Source: Epiperipatus broadwayi
Taxonomy: Eukaryota; Onychophora; Udeonychophora; Euonychophora; Peripatidae
Assembly (NCBI GenBank): GCA_028023455.1
Contig: JAQFVV010000141.1
Span: 2,242,056-2,306,055, forward strand
Length of the DNA stretch: 64,000 nucleotides
Direction of reading: 5' to 3'
The position numbers were made by a program, and so were the translations under genes. The notes under the pieces are model-generated. The model saw nothing but the letters and a program-made list of their open reading frames with translations. It was not told the origin of the DNA and did no database searches. Positions within the stretch are counted from its first letter, which is position 1, and each line of letters opens with the position of its first letter. This document shows positions 48,612 through 61,801 of this stretch, in pieces.

Positions 48612-50024
48612 TCACTGTATAATTGTATTCTTGGAGTATAAGCTCCAATGTACTAATCTACTGTTAGTGAGGTAGCTGTGGTTGATAAATTCCAGACTTT
48701 TGTGGTCAGTAACCACGATGACCTCTGAGCCCAGTAAGAGTGTGCAAAACTTCTGAAAGGCCCACACAATGGTCAATGCCTTTTTTCTCAGTAGTTGTAT
48801 AATGTACCTCAGGGCCCTTGAGTAGCCTGCTAAGAAAATATAATACATTCATTCTGCCATCTTCTTGCTCTTGAGCTAAAGTCACTCCAAGACCATATCC
48901 ACTGCTATCTGTCTGAACTATGAATGGCTTTGAAAAGTCAGGAAAAACTAGCATAACCTGCCTCAAAAACCTGGTTTCATTCTTTGGATTGTTTGGTCCT
49001 GTTCTTCTGTCCACTTCAACTTACTACCCTTTTTTAATAACTTCACCAATGGTTCCATCTGTTCTGCAAACTGGTCATGAAAACGGCTGTAGAATGTACA
49101 CAGGGCCAGAAATGATTGGACCTGCTTCTTGGATCTAGGTCTTGGAAAGTCACGAATAGCCGAGATTATGTCCGGGTGTGGTTTGAGTCCCTGAGCTCCC
49201 ACCATGTGCCCAAGAAAACCACCTCTTTCTACACAGTGTGCTTATCCTGATATTTATTTTTATGCCCTTTTTTTCACATTTCTCTAGAAATAGTCCTACT
49301 TCCTGTATGTGTTCCTGAATATCAGTTGAGGCTATCAGCATGTCATCCATGTAAATCATGACCATATCTTTTATATCTGAGGATAGCACCTGATCCAAGC
49401 ACCTGAGTAACCCTGCCCCATTGTTTATTAGGACAAAAGGCATCCTGATAAATAGATATGAATAGCCTTCATATCTAAATGATGTGTAATGGCAGTCATC
49501 TGGATGTAACTTAATTTGCCAATAACTGGTGGTTATGTCAAAGGTCAAAAATACCTTTTTCCCTTGGAACTTCCTCAGTAATTCTTGAATTGGAGATGGT
49601 ACATTACAGTCCAGTGCAGTCACTTTATTTAACTGTCAAGCATCGAGACGCAGTCTAACAGACCAATCTTTTTTCTAACTACTACCATTGGGTTGCAATA
49701 TGCCGATAAGCATTTTGATATAATTCCCCACTCCAGCATCTGATCTATTTGCTCCTTCACTTTCTTTTGGTATTGGTGCGGAATGGGATATGATCTAGCT
49801 TTCAATGTCTGACCATCTCTCACCCTAATTCTCTGCTCAAATCCTGGGATAACTCCTGGCTTGTCTGAAAAGACTTTGTGATACTTGGTCAATGTTTGTT
49901 GTAATGGATTATCTTGAAATTTTCCTTCTAATTTTATTCCATCCATCTTGTTATCTTTGAGTTTCACCGGGATCTCTTCCTCCAGATGTTTCATTTTTAT
50001 TGACCTTTTGCAGTTCCTCTGCAA
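48612..50024 (-). pseudogene. Gypsy reverse transcriptase and RNase H
   Basis: The fragments in order are the RT start with the KARSYPIP and NPMVVVRKK stretches (about 49690-49800), motif A as LTFDITTSYWQIKL (about 49510-49560), the catalytic YMDD (about 49350), a connection with LGLK-like and FLALCTFYSRF sequence, and RNase H with TDSSGYGLG (about 48890), a Glu in TTEKKGI (about 48790) and TDHKSLEF (about 48690). Frame changes lie near 49625, 49200, 48990 and 48720. Confidence 0.85.
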
Positions 50025-50439
50025 AAAAAAAATGTATCACTTCGCCCTCACATGTGACCTGACCCCTCTCATAGTGAAGGTTACATTTGTACCTATTTAG
50101 AAAACCTGATCCCAACAAGGCCTCATGTACTAAACCCTGATCCCTCTCATAGTGAAGGTTACATTTGTACCTATTTAGAAAACCTGATCCCAACAAGGCC
50201 TCATGTACTAAACCTTTCATTACAAGGAACACATGTGGATAGCTCCTTCCATTGATTTTTACATCTATCCATATCTGCCTCGGCTCTACTTTAGCTATCC
50301 AGTTGTCTGCCATTGCTATGTAAACTGTTTTTAGAGGGAGAGTCAGTATATCTGGTTGTTCCCTTCTAATTTTATGGTATAATCTCTCCGCTAGTACTGA
50401 GATCTGGCTGCCCAAATCCATGAGTGCTTCAATATCCAT
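49951..50439 (-). pseudogene. Retropepsin with altered active site and internal duplication
   Basis: The active-site motif reads ALMDLGSQIS, where D-[ST]-G is required, so the Thr/Ser is Leu. The flap and VFLVMKG...LLGSGFL stretch follow. A 78-bp tandem duplication (50059-50136 and 50137-50214) repeats 26 residues beginning GLVHEALLGSGFL in frame. The frame is open upstream of the Met to at least IIPIKIGS. Both changes suggest an inactive enzyme. Confidence 0.75.
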
Positions 50440-50599
50440 TGAACCTATCTTTATAGGGATGATGAGACTTGTATGGCATGCATATCCTGGAACCCGGTCT
50501 TCCCAAGATCATATTAATTTTCCTATTCTTTTTGTCCCCTGCTTGCTAGTGTTTATGTCTCCCTTGGAGCTAAACTTATGCTCCTCTATCTGTCTTTTT

Positions 50600-51090
50600 T
50601 CTGCATCTATTTCTAGTTGGCTCAACATTTTATCAATTGTCATCACTGATCTTTCTCCACTTTTCTTAGCAACCACCTAATTTCATTGGGTAACTTTCTG
50701 CATGCCATTTCTACAATCTGCTCCTCTGATAGTTTACAGGCCTCTAAAGATCTCAATCTAGCCACATGCCACCTAAAAATGTATGTATGCTTTTCCATTA
50801 CCTTCTTGAAACTCCTGCTCTACTACTTGAGCCCTCACCCTCTCTTGTATTTTTTCATTCCAGAATATCTTGGCTAATTCTTCTTTATACTCCAGAAATG
50901 TTTGAGGTTGATGATTCAGAGAATTCCACCATGTCTCTGCATGTTTATCTAGATGATGGTATACTATGATCACTTGGTGTTTATCTGCTATCTTGTAGTA
51001 CTTCTAGTATCTCTGAAGGCTCTTGAGGTGCTCTATGGGTGTCTCCTCCTTTCTCCCTCCATATACTCTTATCTTCAATTACATTGCCCT
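50600..51090 (-). pseudogene. Gag fragment of the Gypsy element
   Basis: On the minus strand the frame at 50973-50773 and just upstream reads HHLDKHAETWWNSLNHQPQT and continues to FLEYKEELAKIFW, typical of retrotransposon gag (capsid) domains with conserved Trp and spaced Phe. Downstream to 50600 is an acidic and basic stretch with stops. A TA array at 51090-51109 interrupts the upstream part. Confidence 0.65.
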
Positions 51091-51558
51091 TTATATATAT
51101 ATATATATATCACTATTAAGGTAACATGACAGGTTCGTCATCCCGGCTACAATGGCACTCTGCATGACCCACCTGATAGGCCTTACTCCCTTCATTTCTA
51201 CATTTATGGATTTTGTTTTATAATACCCCAAATATTGGTAAATTCTTAAATCCCTATTTATCAACTATGTAACTTTATATATGCCTCACAGGACAGACAT
51301 CAACTTTATTTTCCCTTCTGATTATTTGAGAAAATTTTCTACCAGTATACCTACACATCACAAAATATATCAACATTTAACCACATTTCCAAATATATAT
51401 CCACACTCTTTCTGTTTTCTCTCATTTCTATATATATTTTTTTTTTCAAAAAAATATCGTTTTCCAACTTTCATTGGGAAACCCTATTTAAATTATAGTA
51501 GAATGCCATTTTATTGCCTGTTCTCCATTATTCACAGTCCCATTCATTGGTCCACCAT

Positions 51559-53324
51559 TTTAAGCACTACGTGGTATTGGAATACCATGCCACACACTGG
51601 TTCAGCCATTTTTAACATTCTACCCACAATCTTGTTCAAAGAATTTAGTGTGCATAAGGAGTTATTACCTTAAGCTTTGAGCATGTATATTTATGAGCAA
51701 AGGCCGAAGCCTTTCTCAAGCGCCAATCTTATCCATTTAATAAGAATTATACGTCTCGAAAGTGCAAACAAAAGTTCCAATGGATACTCTTTGGGTATTT
51801 TATCCTAACTAGCTCAATCGAAGATCTGTGAAAACAATGTTTATCGGGAGAATAAAGCTATGGATGATCTATCTCTAACTATAATTTCTATCTAAATCCA
51901 ATCCTAATACCATAGCCCATCATTTAACAGAAACCCAGAATGTAAATAATATATATAAGTGGTAATTAATTCTAAGATTTATTAGCATGCACACACATAT
52001 ATTAATATCTTAAACATATAATTCATTTATTCTGTTACATATACAATTAACGAAAGCGTGTGATTACACGTCAGAGTTGCATTTTTTTAAATATTTTAAT
52101 AAATTATTAATTTACTTTATTTAAATTGAAATAACACATGTTTTTTTAGCCATTATTAAATGTTCATTTGAGGCAGATTAAGAAAAGATCAAAGTTATTT
52201 CTTAAGAGCTAAAGTTCATGTGGCTGAGGCTAATAATCTGTAAGCTTACAGCATAGAGAATATGTTGATTTTAATGAAAGTCACTGGTCCAAATGATGAT
52301 GATAAGCTCTGAAATATTCTGGCCAAAAACAATCCCTATTAAAATTTAAGTAGATGAGTTTGGCTTGATTGTGAGAGGATCTGGTTGTTAGAGTTCCGTG
52401 GCCATTACGCTTGGTTGACTAAACAGCAAATCCATAAATAAAGTTGAGGTGGGTTCCACAATATCTCTCCTTTGAGTGGTCTGATGAACCTAGATGATTA
52501 TTCTACCCCTCGTGTATACGGAGTACATTATGAATAAAATTCTTAATTAATATTTTGGTTGATAAGTTTATATGTATTTGTCTGCTTCTTTCTATCACTT
52601 CACTGCTTTTTCTAATTTATAAAAATCACTACTAAAATCACTGAGAACAAAAATAGTTCTATTCATTAGTGCTCTTTAACCTCACTTTTCTTTTCTATTC
52701 TTACACTGATAGTCCGATCTCAAGAATGCGTTTTTCTTTCATTGTTCTAAAAATACGCTTGACCAGCTCTAAGAATTTCGGTGGACAGACATTAACTGGA
52801 ACTGCTCGTGGCACAACTTTCCATTCTACTGATTGTCTGATCTCAAGAATGCTTTTTTCTTTCATTGTTCAAAAATATGCTTGACCAGCTCTAAGAATTT
52901 CAGTGGACAGACATTAACTGGAACTGCTCGTGGCACAACTTTCCATTCTATTGATTATTTTCTAGCCTTATATGTTTAATAGGTTTTGATTAAGAAACAT
53001 GTGTTATCACTGGCATTTGAATCTCTCTTACAATATTAATAAACGAAATATCTATTTAAAACACAAATAAATAAAAATTATAACGCAACTCTACATATAA
53101 TCGCTTCTCAACATGTCACATATAAATATATTAGTAATTTTCACCCAATTATATTAACATATATAGCGAATATATATACATTCATACCTTTAATTGATTA
53201 ACATACTCATTCATACTATTGTGTAACAGGTTCGAATGACTATTGTAAATTTTATCACTTCGACCTATTTATTTTGCAACAACACTGGCAATTAAACCCA
53301 TATTCGAACCCAGCTACTGTTACA
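51559..53324 (-). repeat. 5' LTR of the Gypsy element
   Basis: It aligns with 45531-47212. It carries a 124-bp tandem duplication (52707-52830 and 52831-52954) absent from the other LTR, and a segment near 52357-52400 missing from the other LTR. The PBS just inside it, on the minus strand, reads TGGTGGACCAATGAATGG (51541-51556 region) and was not matched to a tRNA with confidence. Confidence 0.85.
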
Positions 53325-53326
53325 AT

Positions 53327-53690
53327 ATATAAGAAAACTTCTGTTTGAATTTTCTTATTAAAATTTATTTGTTTAATTATATATCTTAAAGAAAAAAAAT
53401 GATATTATATATATTTGAAATAAATTACAACTGTTAATTCATGGTGATTATGTTTTAAATATATTACTAATAAAAATACAACAAAAAACATTTATATAAA
53501 ACACATTTATATATACAGGCACTGGGACATTTAGACCATAGATCTAAAAATACCATCTCAATAGCAGTACTTATTTTTATATTATACCTAAATATTAAGT
53601 AGAAAATCTGAAATTTTCAGACACATAAATGTCTTTAAATCCGGCTACCTATCTTAAATAGCTATATGGGTCTAAAAACACATAAAAAAT
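53327..53690 (+). repeat. Short dispersed repeat copy 2 plus partial 418-bp repeat
   Basis: 53327-53512 matches 35593-35760. From 53515 on, GGCACT, TAGATCTAAAA.TAC, 'AGACACATAAATGTCTTTAAATC' and 'GCTATATGGGTCT' match part of the 418-bp family in the same order but with large gaps. Confidence 0.55.
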
Positions 53691-54865
53691 AATAATAACT
53701 TTATATCAATACCAATGTAACACTGTTTTATTATTAAGCATATAATACAAATGATCTTAGTTCCAAAGTAATTTCAAGCTGCCTATAAATGATTCAGTAA
53801 GAAAATTGCTCCAAAAATATTCAAAATAAATGAGATTCACATTTTAGTACTTAGAGTCATATTTCTAATATTTGAACAGTTTTTCAGATAATCAAAAAAT
53901 TGTGCTTGTAGTGGTGGAAAAAACTGTTCATTGAACCAATTTTCTTAAATAAATGCTCTAGGATACATTAAGTAAAAATAATATATGTGGTTCAACTTAA
54001 CAAATAAATGAGTACCCCAATTCAAGATACAATACTCTTAAGTTTTTTAGAGAGATCAAATAAATATTTTTTTTAAAAAAGCCCACATTCTGACAAAATT
54101 TACAGTTTTTAAAATACATGAACACAGGGACAATTATATTACAAAATTACTAAAAATAATACATTTGAATTACACGATAAATATCTCCACTAAATGGATA
54201 GAATTATTTTCAGTAGTAATTCGTTTTTTTAGAGATCTACATATATGCATGCTATTTCTATTCACTGACAATACATTTGGTATTAAAACAATACTTCATA
54301 AGAGCATATATTCTAACGATATATTAACTTGGCTGACAATCAAGTTGTTGACTTATTGCCCAATGCATTCCATGTAAAGAATATGAATATGGAACCTGAT
54401 TGTATTACAGATGTTATTCTCAATACAATAATATGATAGCTACTTTTTTACAATGATTTGCAAGAAACGATATAATTATAGCACCTAAAGATTATTATAC
54501 CATTGCAAATTCACTTCAATCAGAAAGGGGTACCTGAAGCAAATAATATAAAATTTAAGGATATAAGATTTTGAACGTTATAGGTTATTTTGTAATAAAT
54601 CAAAGAAGACAATAAATAAATGATTTTGAAGAACAAGAAAAGCCATTTTTACAATTAATAATTATTAATTAACCTACCAGTGCAGTGATGGGTGGTACAA
54701 GCAACTTTTTTACACTCATAAATTTGGATATTAGTTACTCTATTATTAAACATAACAACTGATGGCATCTGCAGAGAAATCATTATAGAAAAAAATAGTT
54801 CCTAATAATGGACATACTGAAAAGGATGATTTCATTGTTTCATGGAATTGCAAAGAAAGTAACTC

Positions 54866-54866
<1 letters not shown>
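53691..54866. other. AT-rich stretch without recognised genes
   Basis: A 70-codon ORF at 54165-54377 has no family features and is not supported. Nothing else is recognised. Confidence 0.4.
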
Positions 54867-54951
<85 letters not shown>

Positions 54952-54970
54952 GATTAATATATATATATAT

Positions 54971-55018
<48 letters not shown>
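54867..55018. repeat. (TAA)n followed by (TA)n
   Basis: A TAA array at about 54867-54950, then TA arrays to 55014 with short CA interruptions. Confidence 0.95.
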
Positions 55019-55020
<2 letters not shown>

Positions 55021-57660
55021 CTGGGTCTCATTTGATGTGGTAGATAGAGTCCTCAGAAAACCTGCATTAAAAAATGCACAAAAATAAACTCAACTTATTT
55101 TGAAAAATGGGGGATAGGTTTTATAATTTTCAGAAATGGCATAAAAGCAAAGCAACAAAGAAAAATTACTTTAAAATTCACATTTAAAAAATAAAGAAAT
55201 AAAGTATGACTAATAATAAATATTAAATACTTGAAAAAAATTGACATTAGACAAACTTTTTATTATTAACTACAGTATTTAATTTTGCATTTTATGCACA
55301 CATATTTTAATCATTATCGCTATTTGATGATATATGGTTCATTTGTAAACTGGTAAGAAATTAGATTCCACACAAGTCAAAGTACACCTAGCATCACTCT
55401 CAGTCTTTTGCTGTGTTAATGGTTTTTCTTTGACAAGGTAATCAGTTATTAAACTTTGAGATGATGATTTTACTAATAGTTTATAAAGCTCATGCTATCC
55501 AGACATATAACTATTTAGCTCTTGATGGAATTTAAGAGGTTGTTCATTTCAGGAAACGCTCATATTTCAGCATTTTTTGACATTTGTCTTTGTTTCACAC
55601 ATCAACTTAAAATCTATGATTAACTAATTTTTACTACTGAAATAAATTTTAAATGTTCACATTTTATTTCCATATTTAAAAAATGAGATTGCAATCAAAA
55701 CAAAAAGATTATACATTATCATTAGAAAGATTATTTTCAGTTTACAAAATCAATAAAATTTCGCAATTCATTTTAAAAATCTAAGATTATTTATTTCTGT
55801 TATATCTAACAAAATATGTTTTAAAAGTTTTAAATTTTTGAATATTTATTGTAATATTTTTATATGTAAGTATAAATTTATTATTATTATTTACTCATTA
55901 GTATAAGTAGGTTATTTACATAGAAGCTGAGATTTAAAATACAGTTACAAGCCATACTCATGTTTGCTGCTAATTAAGCATTATATTTTTGAAAGAAAAA
56001 AAAGTACTTCAAGTCAAAATAAGTTATTAATAATTTAAATTTGTTGATATGTATTAAATATAGTGAAATATGAAAGATATTAAGAAGAAACATGAATCAC
56101 ATAACTTCAAAATTGCATTAAAATAATTTGCATAAAACGAAACCCAGGTGTATGTAAGAGCTAAATTTAGAATTTTCGACAACTAAAAATGCATCTGAAA
56201 CAAAGCAGTTAAGGGTATTATGTGATTATGTCTTATAATAAATCCAAATCTTCAGTCAACAGAAATATTTCTTTAAGTATACTAATCTTAACCTTAAACT
56301 TTATATATGCATCTTCTCTTTTTACACTATTGCTGTTGAGTAACTTTAACATATTGTATACAAAGATTTTGTAACTAATGCTTACACAAACATATGTTTC
56401 CACAAACCAATTCTATTTTGTTCAATAATGACACATATATGTTAGTGATTGACTTGGATTTTTATTTTCCATGTTACATCACATGATCAATATGTAACTT
56501 TAAAATTTACCTATTTTTATATTATTCAGTCACAAATTTATCTGTTGGTTTTAATATATCATATATTAGTCTGATGTTCACAAAAAAACAAGATCTTTTT
56601 TTTCAAAATTATAATACAAAATTAATGTCACACATATTTATTACTTTATTTAAAACAAAGCATCTCAGTTTGTATTCTGTACAAGTTTAAATTGATTTCA
56701 TTACTCAGTATCAAACACCATTGATCTTCTTATTTGGATAACACCCACCCAAACGGCATCAGGTCCATGGAGAAAAAATGCATTAGACAGAAATTCATTC
56801 TGCAACTACTATAAGGTGTCTATAAATTAGCATATCAATATCTAAAAGAATATCTCGCAACTAAAAAATGGTAAAATATATATTTTGTATTCCAAGAATG
56901 TGAGTAAGGTATTAAATTCTTAGGGTATTAGATATTTTTTTCTTTCTCTACATGCTTCTCTGAAATTGCATTACAGGAAACCATTGTCATTGGAATTGAT
57001 ATGACAATGCATCTATATATGAATTATAAAAGCAAATTATAGAATAGAAAAATATTTAATCATTCCCCTTATATTTTATGGATTCAGAAGGTAATAGTCT
57101 ATAAACTTGTTTCAGACTCAGATTCATGTTACCTTGGAATAGACGTTTTCCCTTCCTTTGTTTATGTCCAACTAAGCATATTTACATCAATTATAGTAAC
57201 AAATCTACCAAATAGTACATTGGGTGTAAGCACTTTATCCAATATTTTTTCTTTTTGAACAAAACCAATAAACTTAATCTACATTTAGGAATCTTAGACC
57301 CTTTATGAATGATGTCACTGGTGACTAACTAATTGAATCATTAATCAAATATAAAATATAGTGTTTTCTATTACTATAAAAATCCAATTTGACAAGTCAA
57401 AAAAATAAAGTACATTATAATAGCTATCCAGTTCATTACCAGGGCAACTTTCAATAAAGTTCCAATCAATGAAAATATTGTTTTTTTTTTCGTTATTGAC
57501 TATTTAACAACTGAAAATTAATTATAATATATAATTGTTAAAATATAAGTTATATGCTACATACAATATTTTTTTATGAATTGCGTATTGTAGATATATT
57601 TGTATTATTATTTCTAGATATTCTTGTTTCGATTATGTGAAGCCAATTATTTACTTTATA
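55019..57660. other. AT-rich stretch without recognised genes
   Basis: 2.6 kb with no convincing ORF, RNA gene or repeat. Short patches near 56740-56800 and 57110-57180 are a little richer in G and C but carry no motif. Confidence 0.45.
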
Positions 57661-57663
57661 ATT

Positions 57664-57986
<323 letters not shown>

Positions 57987-58971
57987 CAATTCAATTTTTT
58001 TCAATTCAATTCAATTTATTCTATGAAATAAAACAAAGTACATCACAAATATTTAAAAACTCCAAACAAGAAAAATCTTGTGTGTGGAATTTACATGTAA
58101 AAATAAATTAAATAAAAATACAATCAAAAACTCAAAAGAACAGTTTAGGAAATAAATAAAATTAATTAAATAAATAAAATAAATGCCAAAATTAATACAT
58201 ACTACACAACCATTGACACAAATATTTTTTGAATGATATATAAGAAATATTATTCAGATCAATTGAACATTCATATACAAATTTATTAAACAACTTTGAC
58301 CCAGAATAAACATATTGTCTTCTACTAGATTCCTTAAAAAATTTTGGTAAAGGTAATTGAAATTTATTAGAAAGACGAGTATTTAGAACATAAACTCTAG
58401 AATTCAGAAAAGGTTTAGCACAAAAAATATCAAAAATAACTCTATATTGATATAAGTGATTTACATCAAATAAACCAAATGCAATATAAATATCTCGAAC
58501 AGAAGAGGAACGAGATCTACCAAAAATAATGCGCAAAGTATAATTTTGCAAAACATGCAAAGAAGATAAAATATGTGGAGAAGCATTACCCCAAATAATG
58601 ATATTGTAAGATAAAATACTCTGATAACAGGCAATGTAAATAAAAATGAGAGCAGACCTAGGAAGAAATTTAACTAAATAATAAAACATATAGTTTAAAT
58701 TACGTAACCGTTGACAAAGATAGGTAATGTGATTTGTCCAGGACAATCTGGAGTCAATATATATTCCCAAATAACAATAATTATCTACCAAAGGAATATT
58801 CTCACAAGTACATATACTATTATAATGCAAAATATACTTACAGCAAATTTTAATCTTAAGAGAAAAAAAAGTACGCTTGTAAGAAAAAAGAATAGCTTTT
58901 GTTTTATCTAAATTGACCAACAATGAATTATATGCCAACCATTTACCAATTGAGTCCAAATCCTCATTCAC

Positions 58972-58972
<1 letters not shown>
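57987..58972 (-). mobile_element. 5'-truncated L2/CR1-like LINE in a TAA array
   Basis: The insertion is bounded by TAA arrays on both sides (to 57986 and 58973-59027). On the minus strand the ORF ends at 58192, followed by a 200-bp 3' UTR that ends in short CAATT-type repeats (57987-58015). Such short 3' tandem repeats are known for L2/CR1-type LINEs. The 5' end is truncated inside the RT at 58972. Confidence 0.75.
58192..58971 (-). pseudogene. C-terminal RT and tail domain of the LINE, 259 codons open
   Basis: It begins with the end of the palm (DLDSIGKWLAYNSLLVNLDKT, RT motif D region). KYLGI-like YLGIYIDSRLSW, a LPRSALIFIY stretch, ILSYNIIIWG, LQNYTLRIIFG and LYQYRVIFDIF follow, which are landmarks of the LINE RT C-terminus in the jockey/CR1/L2 group. 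The catalytic FADD box is absent because of 5' truncation. The frame is uninterrupted, so the insertion is fairly recent. It is not a host gene. The exact clade needs a phylogeny. Confidence 0.75.

Positions 58973-59027
<55 letters not shown>
58973..59027. repeat. (TAA)n array after the LINE
   Basis: A TAA array ending in CAACAACAGCAG. Together with 57757-57986 it suggests one array split by the LINE. Confidence 0.95.
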
Positions 59028-59030
<3 letters not shown>

Positions 59031-59039
59031 CAACAGCAG

Positions 59040-59880
59040 TTTTTGATTGCTAAAAATAGGGATGACATCCTATTACAACCTGCTTTCAAAAAAATATACC
59101 CACACAAACAATATTTCAATTTTACATCTCATAATCATGTTGAACATAAAGAATATAGTTTTTTTAGGTAAAATATATACTTTTATGGGAGTAAAATTGT
59201 TTTCATATAAAATCAAGGTGAACTAATTATAACAGCAATATATATTATACCTAGTAAGGGTTATAACAAACAGACTATAATGAAGTTTTCCTATAAAATT
59301 TATGACTAAAAGGAAAAAACAACAAAGGAAAACTGTTTTGTCTCTGTTAAAATAACATCATTTTGTATTAGATTGGTCAATGAAAATGTAACAAGATAAT
59401 ATTATTTTCAACCAAAAAAAATTAACAAATGTCTAATTCAAATCTAAAACCAGGTACTTTTAGAAAGTCAAGATGTTTATGAAATTCCATTTTTTAGATG
59501 TTCAAAAAATTATTGGGATAATCAATTGACAATATTCATGTAAGAGTAATGGAGCATAAAATACTTTCACTCAACTTTTACATAAAATTTTATAGATATT
59601 GTCCAATGTTCTAATTTTGGTAAAAATAAAATAACTAGACTGATGAAGTATGGTTTACAAACTTTGAGTAGTTTTTAGTTATAAGATTTAACTATTTAAA
59701 TAAATATGAAAAAACAGCATATTCTATCAATATATACCTATGCTATTTTTTCTTTCTTATCATAATTGAAAAATATTTTTAAAGTACAATTAACCATAAA
59801 TAAAATTTAAAAACATGAGAAAGAAAAGACAGAAATTTCTATTAACCTTCATTTGACAATGATTATATAATTTTTGAAAT
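59040..59880. other. AT-rich stretch without recognised genes
   Basis: No ORF or repeat recognised. Confidence 0.4.
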
Positions 59881-59890
59881 AAGTGTGTAA

Positions 59891-59925
59891 ATATATATAT
59901 ATATATATATATTTATATTTTGTTT

Positions 59926-59978
<53 letters not shown>
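59891..59978. repeat. (TA)n between 19-bp perfect inverted arms
   Basis: ATTTATATTTTGTTTTAAC (59911-59929) is mirrored exactly at 59960-59978 around a TA array. A further TA array precedes it. The right arm is the first part of the 418-bp repeat unit, so the left arm appears to be a copied piece of that unit. Confidence 0.85.

Positions 59979-61801
<1,823 letters not shown>

Larger units (their letters stand above)
45531..53324 (-). mobile_element. Older Gypsy LTR retroelement, broken
   Basis: LTRs of 1682 bp (45531-47212) and 1766 bp (51559-53324) bound an interior coding, on the minus strand, gag, protease, RT, RNase H and integrase in Gypsy order. All genes carry stops or shifts. The LTRs are clearly diverged (many substitutions and indels), so the insertion is old. 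Both outer ends touch TA-rich sequence. It supplies a local reference for the integrase tail kept in the 29640-30539 ORF. Confidence 0.9.

Noticed and set aside
54165-54377. 70-codon ORF considered as a transposase fragment
   Set aside because: No catalytic or DNA-binding motif could be identified, and its length is within chance for AT-rich DNA with few stops in this frame.
54746-55020. Open frames on the minus strand with poly-Ile or poly-Leu
   Set aside because: They are products of a TAA array next to a TA array; no non-repetitive protein features.
58192-58971. Intact 259-codon ORF as a host gene
   Set aside because: Its motifs are those of a LINE RT C-terminus and it ends in a LINE-type 3' tail inside a microsatellite.
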